58,933 nucleotides of DNA from JAFGSZ01 sp964492185. Lineage in GTDB: Bacteria; Bacteroidota; Bacteroidia; Bacteroidales; UBA10428. The notes beneath the pieces were generated by a model that did not search any database, was not told the DNA's origin, and saw only the letters and a program-made list of their open reading frames with translations. This document shows, in pieces, positions 44,115 to 51,518 of the stretch (the stretch's first letter is position 1; every line of letters starts with the position of its first letter). Made by a program: the position numbers and the translations under genes. Location of the stretch: contig CAZBJH010000005.1 of the NCBI GenBank assembly GCA_964492185.1, positions 1 through 58,933 on the forward strand, in the 5' to 3' direction.

Positions 44115-44212
44115 TGTGCCAAATTCAGAACAGATGTAAGGTGTAAAAGTATTAGTTGCAGTGATCTGCCGCGAAGCTTTTGCAACAAAGCAGGAACCCT
44201 GAATTTGGCACA
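44115..44212. repeat. 98-nt inverted-repeat structure with T run
   Basis: TGTGCCAAATTCAG and CTGAATTTGGCACA are exact 14-bp inverse arms 70 nt apart. A second inner pair, GTTGCA/TGCAAC, exists. A run of eight T follows one base after the right arm. It stands between the island's last gene and the universal stress gene and could be a large terminator, an attenuator or a small foldback element. Confidence 0.6.
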
Positions 44213-44266
44213 CTTTTTTTTAAGCATTTATCATTTTTAAACCGGTTACCGAATAAAATCATTAAT

Positions 44267-45178
44267 ATGGTAAAAAAGCCAAAAGCCATACTTGTTCCGG
44301 TTGATTTTAAAGAACCTTCAATTAAAGCTGTACAATATGCCTATAATTTAGCTGAATGTTTAAATAGTGATCTCATTTTGCTTAATGTAATTGAGACACC
44401 CGGCTGGCTTTCCGAGTTTTTTACCAAAGGAGATGAACTGGTAAGGATCACCGACCAGGCTAAAGAAAAGCTGTTAAAAATTGCTGTGTCGGCAGAAAAG
44501 AAAAATGCAGGCGTTAAGATAACTACCAGGGTTGAACGTGGTAAGCCTTACCAGGAAATTCTGGAAATTGCCAATAGTAAGGATGTTCGAATGATCATTC
44601 TCGGAGAAAACCATTGTGATCCAAAAAAAGACGAAGATCTGGGCTCAACTGTTTATCACGTTACTTTAAAATCACCGGTACCTGTAATAACACAAAAAGG
44701 GGATTTTCTGGAAAAGGGAGATAAGATAATAGTACCTCTTGATCTTACACAAAGAACAAGAAGACAACTGCTTAGTGCAATTGCAAACGGAGAGATCTAT
44801 GATGCGCAAATTCATCTTGTATCTGTATTAATTGGCGGTATCGAAATGAAAGACAGCAGGATCTTTAAAAAGCTGCAACAAGCACGGACAACTTTGAAAG
44901 AAAATGGAATTGATTGCAGCATAAAGCTTTTTGAAAGATCAGATTCCCCACCTTACAAAAAAGTATTGGAATACGCCGAAAATATTAAAGCAGGAATGAT
45001 TTTGTTAATGACACATCAGGAGGGATATACCTATGATAACTATATCGGTGCCTTTGCCCATCATATAATTAATGAATCCCGCATACCTGTCATGAGCCTT
45101 ACCGCCACCGCAACCAAAATCGATAATAATCAGGCTATTAAAGGCATAGTCGACCCTTTGGGTATGCTATTTAAATAG
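44267..45178 (+). CDS. Universal stress protein, tandem UspA domains
   Basis: About 303 aa with two Usp domains. The first starts PKAILVPVDFKEPSIKAVQY and has VRMIILGENH; the second starts DKIIVPLDLTQRTRRQLLSA and ends near GAFAHHIINESRIPVMSL, a remnant of the ATP-binding G-x9-G(S/T) loop. The frame is open 29 codons further upstream through the inverted-repeat structure, but the first ATG starts exactly at the domain. The stop TAG is formed by the target duplication AAAT plus the first bases of a MITE. Role: stress response; ligand unknown. Confidence 0.85.
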   Translation: MVKKPKAILVPVDFKEPSIKAVQYAYNLAECLNSDLILLNVIETPGWLSEFFTKGDELVRITDQAKEKLLKIAVSAEKKNAGVKITTRVERGKPYQEILEIANSKDVRMIILGENHCDPKKDEDLGSTVYHVTLKSPVPVITQKGDFLEKGDKIIVPLDLTQRTRRQLLSAIANGEIYDAQIHLVSVLIGGIEMKDSRIFKKLQQARTTLKENGIDCSIKLFERSDSPPYKKVLEYAENIKAGMILLMTHQEGYTYDNYIGAFAHHIINESRIPVMSLTATATKIDNNQAIKGIVDPLGMLFK

Positions 45179-45280
45179 TATCTGTCCATAAAGTCCCATT
45201 TGCCGCGTTACGCTTGTCCGAAAATTGCTCATTTACGACAAGTAAACTCCGCGTTTTCGGACCGCGCGAGCATTGCAAAT
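45177..45280 (-). mobile_element. MITE type 1, copy E, shortened (inverted)
   Basis: AGTATCTGTCCATAAAGT begins the element right after AAAT (45173-45176). The type 1 palindrome follows up to GCATTGCAAAT, where the match ends. The internal AAAT at the break equals the target duplication, so the missing half may have been lost by recombination between the two AAAT. It forms the end of the upstream stress gene and of the downstream sigma remnant. Confidence 0.75.
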
Positions 45281-45610
45281 AGTCCCATTATAATTTTTTT
45301 CTGAATTTTCAATAAACCGGTTCATGTATTTTTTTTCTCTCAGTTCCTTCCGGAAATGCTTACGAATAGCATTTAATGAAACCGTAAATAAATAAGCATT
45401 AAATGAAAGATCTTCCTTAAGGCCCCTTCGGTTTTCCCATATTTTCAAAAAAACTTCCTGAACCAGTTCCTCGGCTTCTTCCCTTGAAGAAAGATGAGAA
45501 TAAGCAAAATAGTATAATTTTTTACTGTATTTTATGAAAAGTTGATCAAAAGCATGCAAATCTCCTTTTTTCAAAGCCTTCACAAGCTGATATTCAGTAT
45601 TATCATTCAT
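45233..45610 (-). pseudogene. ECF sigma factor truncated by a MITE
   Basis: 125 codons. Sigma region 2 is complete and well conserved (HAFDQLFIKYSKKLYYFAYS; REEAEELVQEVFLKIWENRR). The reading frame then runs out of homology at NYNG and continues through 16 codons of MITE sequence to a TAA inside the element. The whole of region 4, which binds the -35 element, is missing, and no FecR gene follows. Without region 4 it cannot act as a normal ECF sigma factor. Compare the intact gene at 23871-24425. Confidence 0.85.
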
Positions 45611-46034
45611 ATGTCAGGCTATGGTGGTTTAGTTATTATAATCCGGATCAAATTTATATATTTCTTTTCGGATTTATACACCGCTTATAATCAAAATTGC
45701 ATAATATTACTGATAATCAATAAACAAGCTATCGAAAATAAAATATTATCATATTAGGTTCTTATTATTACATACAAAACAATGAATTCTGAGATCCGGT
45801 GCCTGAATATGAATAATACAGGTTAACTTTTCAACAACCATGAATATATTCTTATTTGGATATTATGTATATTTGCATTTCATAAAAATGAATAAAAATT
45901 AATTTCAAGACTTTGTTAATTACTTTAATGTTTTTCAATACATTACATAATTATCATTCATTTTCATGAATCTTTGACTAAGCGAAGTCAATAACGCGGG
46001 TAAGCCATATTACGAGAAAAAGATATTGATCAAA
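45611..46034. other. AT-rich intergenic region
   Basis: About 420 nt with no credible gene. It holds a TATATTTG sequence (45868-45875) and the short dispersed repeat near its end (45973). The upstream region of the decayed sigma gene and that of the His-rich protein gene meet here. Confidence 0.5.
45973..46004 (+). repeat. Short dispersed repeat, copy 4
   Basis: TTTGACTAAGCGAAGTCAAT followed by AACGCGGGTAAG. It matches the copies at 4210, 5074 and 25969 and ends 31 nt before the next ATG. The TGACT/AGTCA arms can form a small hairpin. Confidence 0.5.
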
Positions 46035-46403
46035 ATGCAAATAAAGAAAAAAATAATCAACAATCTGATCAGATGGACAGGAGTACTGTTGATCACTTTA
46101 TTTGCCTTTCAGATATTAAACAAATCATTATACATTCATACCCATAAGCTCGCCGATGGTTCGGTGATCGTCCATGCCCATCCTTACAACAAATCATCAG
46201 ACACCGCACCTGTTAAATCACACGAGCATACCCAGACTGAAATTCTTTTCCTTATAAACATGAAAAACCTTTGGGTATTCGCCTTTCTTTCCATAGTAAT
46301 GCTGTTTATTATTAAAGAAGGCATAATACCAACCGCTACATACTCTGTTTTTTCTTCTGCATATATCATCCTGCATAAAGGCAGGGCCCCCCCTCTTTCA
46401 TAG
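46035..46403 (+). CDS. His-rich membrane protein preceding a TonB receptor
   Basis: About 122 aa. One N-terminal membrane segment (WTGVLLITLFAFQIL) is followed by a histidine-rich stretch (YIHTHKLADGSVIVHAHPY; KSHEHTQTE), then a second hydrophobic segment (LWVFAFLSIVMLFII). The His clusters suggest a divalent metal ligand. Small proteins of this form precede TonB-dependent receptors in Bacteroidota. The frame extends three codons to a TTG upstream; the ATG is preferred. Function in metal handling is inferred. Confidence 0.7.
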   Translation: MQIKKKIINNLIRWTGVLLITLFAFQILNKSLYIHTHKLADGSVIVHAHPYNKSSDTAPVKSHEHTQTEILFLINMKNLWVFAFLSIVMLFIIKEGIIPTATYSVFSSAYIILHKGRAPPLS

Positions 46404-46504
46404 TATCACAATTTCATCATCTTATACAATTCGTTTAACTGTTGCCCAGGTAAAACAGTATACAAATGATGTTTATAAAATAAGTTCACATTTTAAAAAA
46501 TACT

Positions 46505-48898
46505 ATGAGAAAGATATTATTCTGTTTACCAATAATCATTATATCAACTATACATCTAATACATGGTCAAAAAATAAAAACCGATGCCAATATAGTTGGT
46601 CATGTAGTATCAGGAGGAAAGCATATTCCTTTTGTAAGTATAGTAATTAAAGGCACAAGCATAGGAACATTGACAGATGAAACCGGTCATTACCAGTTGA
46701 TCCATGTTCCTGTCGGAGAGGTTACCCTGTCAGCCAGCGCTATCGGGTATCAGTCCGCGGAAAAAACAGTTTTAACTGAAGCAGATAAAACAGTTGATAT
46801 TAAATTTGAACTCAACGAGGATGTTCTCCACCTTGAGGAGGTAGTTGTATCAGCAGACCGCGGCGAACAAAAACGCAAAGATGCCCCGGTTATTATAAGT
46901 ACCATTCCCCAGAAATTATTCACTACTTCACATTCGTTCACTCTTGGCGAAGGACTTAATTATACGCCCGGACTGCGCCTGGAAAACAATTGTCAGAATT
47001 GTGGTTTTTCACAGGTACGTATGAATGGTATGGAAGGCCCCTATTCACAGATACTGATCAACAGCCGTCCCGTTTTCAGCGGACTGGCAGGCGTATACGG
47101 GCTGGAACTGATCCCGGCCAATATGATCAAAAAAGTAGAAGTAGTACGGGGAGGTGGTTCTGCAATGTATGGCAGCAACGCGATAGCCGGTACGATAAAC
47201 ATAATTTTAAAAGAGCCTCTTGCCAATACCTATAAAGCGGGTGCGGACTACGCGCTTACTGGTGTAGGTGTTGACGGGTCGGGTGGATCAGTGGTGGATT
47301 ATAAGCTTAGTTTCAATACTTCACTGTTATCTTCCGACCATAAAACAGGCATTTCATTATACGGTTTTAACAGGGAAAGGGAAATGTTTGACGCCAATAA
47401 TGACGGTTTTTCCGAAATTGCTCCCATAAACAACCTTACCCTGGGAACACGTTTCTTTCATCGTTTTGGATACCGGGACAAGGTGGCGGTTGATTTCTTT
47501 TCAATAAAAGAACAACGTGACGGGGGAAACAAACAGGATTATCCGCTTCACGAACGTGATATTGCGGAATCACTAACACATAATTTTAAAGTCGGAAGTA
47601 TAACTTATGAGCAGTTTCTCAGGGATTATGACCTGCTTACGGTTTTTGCATCCGGCCAGTTTCTGGACAGGGACTCATATTACGGAGCAGCGCGATCACT
47701 TAGTGATTACGGAAATTCCCGTGACCGCACCTATAATACCGGTATTCAGTACAAGGCAGTTTTTAAAAATTCCTCAATAATCACCGGCATTGAAAATACG
47801 GGTGATTTTCTTATTGACAAAAAACTCGGGTATCCTGATTATGATAATGCCGAAATTGTTAATGACTCTGTAATTAATGTCCCTCATACCGAAAATATCA
47901 CTATTGCCAACCAGTCCTCAATCACCTCTGGTGTATTTGTTCAGTATGAACTTGAGGTCAACAAGGCAAAAATTGCTGCCGGGGCACGATATGATAATTT
48001 TAAGATTAAAGACAGGAAAAAGGAAGGCGAATCCCCCAAAACAGGCAGGGTGTTCAGTCCGCGTATAAACCTGATGTACAAAATACATGATGTGTTAAGT
48101 GCCAGGCTCAGCTACTCACAGGGATATCGTGCCCCTCAGATATATGACGAGGATTTGCATATCGAGACTTCAGGGGCAAGAAAGGTAATACATAAAAATG
48201 ATCCCGGACTGAACCAGGAAACAAGCCACAGTATTATGGCATCTCTTGATCTCAACGGAATGATCGGTACTATTCATACAGGATTTCTGGTTGAAGGATT
48301 CCATACTCAACTTATTAATCCCTTTGTTAATGATCCTGAAGGGATTAATGATAACAGGGTGATTATCTATACAAGAACAAATTCAGAAGGTAGTGCCACT
48401 GTTCAGGGAATGAATATGGAGCTAAAAATCAAACCTTTAAGAATATTATCCTTTACTTCAGGCTTCACACTGCAAAGCAGTAAATATGAAAAACCCCAGG
48501 AATTGTTTAATGAAACAAAATTTTTCCGTACGCCTGATAACTACGGATTTTTTGCCATGGACTGGATCTTTGCAAAAAAATTCTGCCTGGCAGCAACAGG
48601 AAACTATACCGGCAGCATGCTTGTTCCTTATTTTGGCCCGGAAACAGATCCTGAAACCGGGGAATTACATAAATCCGATCAATTTTTCGATCTGGGATTA
48701 CGGTTACGGCATAACATAAAGTTGAATGGTGCTAAACTACAATGGAACATAGGTGTAAGAAATATACTCAATTCCTACCAGTCAGATTTTGATACGGGTA
48801 TTGACCGCGATCCTGCCTACATGTATGGGCCTGTGGTGCCCCGGACCATTTATTTCGGGATAAATATCAGTAATTTACTTAATGAAAAATATAGGTAG
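46505..48898 (+). CDS. TonB-dependent outer-membrane receptor
   Basis: 797 aa. A signal peptide (about residues 1-21) precedes a CarboxypepD_reg-like domain (VGHVVSGGKHIPFVSIVIKG, about 28-110). A plug follows (about 125-235: LGEGLNYTPGLRLENNCQNC; VRMNGMEGPYSQILINSRPV; VEVVRGGGSAMYGSNAIAGT), then a beta-barrel ending in a typical Tyr/Arg strand. The paired Cys of NCQNCGF in the plug mark a receptor subgroup. With the His-rich protein directly upstream, uptake of a metal or metal chelate is a fair guess, not shown. Confidence 0.9.
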   Translation: MRKILFCLPIIIISTIHLIHGQKIKTDANIVGHVVSGGKHIPFVSIVIKGTSIGTLTDETGHYQLIHVPVGEVTLSASAIGYQSAEKTVLTEADKTVDIKFELNEDVLHLEEVVVSADRGEQKRKDAPVIISTIPQKLFTTSHSFTLGEGLNYTPGLRLENNCQNCGFSQVRMNGMEGPYSQILINSRPVFSGLAGVYGLELIPANMIKKVEVVRGGGSAMYGSNAIAGTINIILKEPLANTYKAGADYALTGVGVDGSGGSVVDYKLSFNTSLLSSDHKTGISLYGFNREREMFDANNDGFSEIAPINNLTLGTRFFHRFGYRDKVAVDFFSIKEQRDGGNKQDYPLHERDIAESLTHNFKVGSITYEQFLRDYDLLTVFASGQFLDRDSYYGAARSLSDYGNSRDRTYNTGIQYKAVFKNSSIITGIENTGDFLIDKKLGYPDYDNAEIVNDSVINVPHTENITIANQSSITSGVFVQYELEVNKAKIAAGARYDNFKIKDRKKEGESPKTGRVFSPRINLMYKIHDVLSARLSYSQGYRAPQIYDEDLHIETSGARKVIHKNDPGLNQETSHSIMASLDLNGMIGTIHTGFLVEGFHTQLINPFVNDPEGINDNRVIIYTRTNSEGSATVQGMNMELKIKPLRILSFTSGFTLQSSKYEKPQELFNETKFFRTPDNYGFFAMDWIFAKKFCLAATGNYTGSMLVPYFGPETDPETGELHKSDQFFDLGLRLRHNIKLNGAKLQWNIGVRNILNSYQSDFDTGIDRDPAYMYGPVVPRTIYFGINISNLLNEKYR

Positions 48899-48908
48899 GG
48901 TTTGCTGA

Positions 48909-49233
48909 AAAGCCAATGGAGAAGTCATTGCCGGCTGGAATGATATCCCCGTGACCCAGGGGCAATGTGACCTTGTGTATGATGCAAAGAAGACCGGGGA
49001 AAAGGCATGGATCTGGGATATTGCCGAAGACCGGCAAGGGAACCCCGTGATCGCCTATGTGCGTTTCCCCGATGACAGCGATCACCAGCGGATCGGAAAA
49101 AGACAACATCAGGCCTTTTGTTCCGCGGTTTTCCGGAGGAATCCCGATGGTACTATGGATGCAAGCAGAACAATACATTCACTACACGGATTACCAGTCG
49201 GGCATTCTCATGCACATTGACCGGGATGAATAA
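48909..49233 (+). pseudogene. Remnant of a BNR-repeat (sialidase-superfamily-like) protein
   Basis: The first frame reads NGEVIAGWNDIPVTQGQCDL, then AWIWDIAEDRQGNPVIAYVR and FPDDSDH, a pattern of BNR_4-type proteins. After about 85 codons the similarity moves to another frame, which ends EQYIHYTDYQSGILMHIDRD before a TAA. Start and most of the gene are missing, and at least one frameshift is needed. A MITE follows 2 nt behind the stop. Confidence 0.6.
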
Positions 49234-49235
49234 TT

Positions 49236-49378
49236 AGTGTCTGTCCATAATGTCCGATATTTGCGTTGCTGCCAAAATTTTAAATCCTCAAATACTTTAG
49301 TATACCGCGGTTTAAAATTTTTGCGCACCTTGATCTCGAACATTCTGAACAGACACTATGAGTTTATAGACGGACACT
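49236..49378 (-). mobile_element. MITE type 2, copy F (143 bp), TSD AATT
   Basis: Inverted relative to B2 (16686) and equal in length. AATT flanks both ends (49232-49235, 49379-49382), a target different from that of other copies. The core CCGCGGTTTAAAATTT and CAAATACTTTAGTATA is conserved. One stem pair changes from C-G in B2 to A-T here. Confidence 0.85.
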
Positions 49379-49382
49379 AATT

Positions 49383-49430
49383 AGAGTCTGTCAATAAAGT
49401 CCCATTTACTGCATTACACTTGTCCGAAAA
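49383..49430 (-). mobile_element. MITE type 1 end fragment
   Basis: AGAGTCTGTCAATAAAGTCC followed by CATTTACTGCATTACACTTG and TCCGAAAA matches about 48 bp of the type 1 terminal region, then stops. It directly adjoins type 2 copy F, sharing the AATT. Confidence 0.7.
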
Positions 49431-49436
49431 ATAATT

Positions 49437-49478
49437 ATATTAGCATTTACTAATAATTCTTTTAGTTGATGCTAATAT
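49437..49478. promoter_or_regulatory. Inverted repeat upstream of arsR-type gene, candidate operator
   Basis: ATATTAGCAT and ATGCTAATAT are exact 10-bp inverse arms 22 nt apart. The right arm ends at the base before the ATG. Binding there would block initiation, so autoregulation by the ArsR-type protein is the simplest reading. Confidence 0.55.
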
Positions 49479-49766
49479 ATGACTGAAAAAGAAATAATTG
49501 AAATTCTAAAAGCAACTGCAGTAGATTCCAGATTGCAGATCATTAAATTAATCAGGGACAAAAAATATTGTGTAAATACCATTGCAAGAAATGTTGGGAT
49601 CTCGCAGTCTGCCGTTTCTCAACACCTTAAAATACTTAAGGATTGTAATTTGGTATTCTCTGAACGATATGGTTCAATCATTCATTACCAACTAAACAAG
49701 TATAAGATACAAGAATTCCTGACCGGTTTTTCAGAAATTATAAATATTCCTGAAAATGACAGATAA
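49479..49766 (+). CDS. ArsR-family winged-helix regulator
   Basis: 95 aa, a single winged HTH (VDSRLQIIKLIRDKKYCVNT; IARNVGISQSAVSQHLKILK). The classical CxCxxC metal site of ArsR is absent; one Cys lies in KKYCVNTI and one in KDCNLV. Metal sensing is therefore not assured, and many such proteins sense other signals. It overlaps the ABC ATPase gene by 11 nt and heads the efflux operon. A perfect inverted repeat abuts its start. Confidence 0.88.
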   Translation: MTEKEIIEILKATAVDSRLQIIKLIRDKKYCVNTIARNVGISQSAVSQHLKILKDCNLVFSERYGSIIHYQLNKYKIQEFLTGFSEIINIPENDR

Positions 49767-50730
49767 AATATTAGAAGTTCATAATTTAACAAAGGCATAC
49801 AACGATTTTTTAGCTGTAAACAGTATTAATTTCAGCGTCAGGAGGGCTGAGATATTTGGATTTCTGGGGCCCAACGGGGCCGGAAAAACCACAACTATAA
49901 ACATGCTTACCGGAATGGCAAAAGTTACTTCGGGAAATATTTTCTATAATAAAACCGATCTGACAAACAACATTAAAAAAGCCCAGGAAATGATCGGCGT
50001 AGTACCCGATGAAAGCAACCTGTACAATGAAATGAGCGGTTTTGACAACCTTTGTTTTTGTGGCGCTTTATACGGACTTTCAAAAAAAAGCAGACAAAAT
50101 AAAGCACATGATTTACTTGAAATATTCCAATTAAGCGACGTGGCAAATAAAAAGTTCCAGGCCTATTCAAAAGGCATGAAACGAAAACTGACCATTGCCG
50201 CTGCCCTTATCCACGACCCGGAAATATTATTCCTTGACGAACCGACTACCGGTATTGATGTAATGAGTGTAAGGCAAATCAGGAGTATGATTAAAAAGCT
50301 AAATGAAAATGGAACAACCATATTCCTTACAACACATTACATTGAAGAAGCTGAACGCTTATGTAACAGGGTTGCTTTTATCAATAATGGAGCGATTATC
50401 AAAACAGGTACTGTTGACTATCTGATAAATGATAACCGGGCTATAAATAGTATCGAGATCAAATTTGAACCGGTGAATGACAAAAAAGATCAGTTATTGC
50501 ATAATCTCCGTAATCAGTTTTCGGGTTTTGAATGTGTTTATGTAAACGACAACACAATTAAAATATCAAGCACGAATACAATTGATATTGCCCCTGTGGT
50601 CAACTATCTGTCAAAAAAAAGATTGATTATTTACGAAGCACGGCTAATAAAACCCAGCCTTGAAGATTCTTTTGTCAGGGCTACAGGAATTGAGATCAGT
50701 TTAATGAAAAAAGAAAAAGAGAAAAAATGA
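49756..50730 (+). CDS. ABC transporter ATP-binding protein (ABC-2 export type)
   Basis: 324 aa. Walker A GFLGPNGAGKTTTINML, Q-loop near MIGVVPDESNLYNEM, signature YSKGMKRKLTIAAALI (the degenerate KG form usual in drug and Na+ exporters), Walker B ILFLDEPTTGID, and the H-loop His in TTHYIEEAERLC. The C-terminal 100 residues are the extension seen in DrrA/NatA-type proteins. It pairs with the permease encoded next (4-nt overlap, ATGA). Confidence 0.93.
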   Translation: MTDKILEVHNLTKAYNDFLAVNSINFSVRRAEIFGFLGPNGAGKTTTINMLTGMAKVTSGNIFYNKTDLTNNIKKAQEMIGVVPDESNLYNEMSGFDNLCFCGALYGLSKKSRQNKAHDLLEIFQLSDVANKKFQAYSKGMKRKLTIAAALIHDPEILFLDEPTTGIDVMSVRQIRSMIKKLNENGTTIFLTTHYIEEAERLCNRVAFINNGAIIKTGTVDYLINDNRAINSIEIKFEPVNDKKDQLLHNLRNQFSGFECVYVNDNTIKISSTNTIDIAPVVNYLSKKRLIIYEARLIKPSLEDSFVRATGIEISLMKKEKEKK

Positions 50731-51461
50731 AAGCCACAATAGCATACCTGAACATCCTGAAAAAAGACATGAAGAATTATTACCTGAAACCCCCGAATAT
50801 CAGCTGGGGTATCATTTTCCCGTTTGCCTGGATGTTGATGATGTTTGTAAAAACCAAAACAACATTTAACATAGAGGAAGTATTTCCGGGTATTGTGGGA
50901 ATGTCAATTTTATTTGGTACAACATCCATGCTTTCGGTAACCATAACTTTTGAACGGAAATCACGGTCTTTCGAGCGGCTGTTACTCGCACCAATCAGTA
51001 TTATATTGCTGATTACGGCAAAAATTACGGGTGCTGTATTATTTGGTATTTTTAACAGTCTGGTACCTGTTTTAATTTCTGTGTTATATTTCAAGGCAGG
51101 GGTTACCAGTTGGGGAATTTTATTTGTCGGGATTATTTTTCTGTCTGTGATATCTACCTTGTTGGGACTATTCATTTCTGTTTCAGCCAGGGAGGTTTTC
51201 GAAGCACAAACCTATTCTAATTTTTTTCGTTTTCCGATGATCTTTCTTTGTGGCCTGTTTGTCCCTGTTGCTGCTCTTCCTTTGTTTATCCGGCCACTCT
51301 CCTATATTTTGCCAGTTACCTACGGGGTGGATGTATTACACTATGCTATTTCAGGGACTAATTTTATGCCAATCAGTTTAAATTTACTTCTGTTGGCATT
51401 TTTTAGTTTCATGTTGTTTTATATCAGCCTTTATAATATTAAAAGAAAATGGATTATATAA
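50727..51461 (+). CDS. ABC-2 type transporter permease
   Basis: 244 aa with about six hydrophobic segments. The conserved cytoplasmic loop TFERKSRSFERLLLAPIS and the LCGLFVPVAALPLFIRPLSYILPVTYGVDVL segment (its two parts) are typical of DrrB/ABC-2 permeases. It forms the membrane channel for the preceding ATPase. The drug or lipid exported is unknown. The TolC gene follows after 57 nt. Confidence 0.92.
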   Translation: MKATIAYLNILKKDMKNYYLKPPNISWGIIFPFAWMLMMFVKTKTTFNIEEVFPGIVGMSILFGTTSMLSVTITFERKSRSFERLLLAPISIILLITAKITGAVLFGIFNSLVPVLISVLYFKAGVTSWGILFVGIIFLSVISTLLGLFISVSAREVFEAQTYSNFFRFPMIFLCGLFVPVAALPLFIRPLSYILPVTYGVDVLHYAISGTNFMPISLNLLLLAFFSFMLFYISLYNIKRKWII

Positions 51462-51518
51462 ATGGATTATTTTTAAGTGTTTTCCCAAAGAATTGTGTCT
51501 AAAGAAAAAACGGAAATC

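Noticed and set aside
44180..44266. Extended N-terminus of the universal stress protein
   Set aside because: The extra 29 codons start at TTG, translate one arm of the inverted-repeat structure and end exactly where the Usp domain begins with ATG.
45868..45875. TATATTTG as promoter of the His-rich protein gene
   Set aside because: The -7 match is good, but the only nearby TTTG is 9 nt upstream and the ATG is 160 nt away. Left as a note in the gap entry only.
48951..49220. A 90-codon open frame as an intact gene
   Set aside because: Similarity to BNR-type proteins changes frame inside it and the start is a GTG in mid-domain, so it is part of a pseudogene.
10016..49430. CRISPR array from the dispersed repeats
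   Set aside because: The repeats are far apart, over 140 bp long and flanked by target duplications. No cas genes or regular spacers are present.
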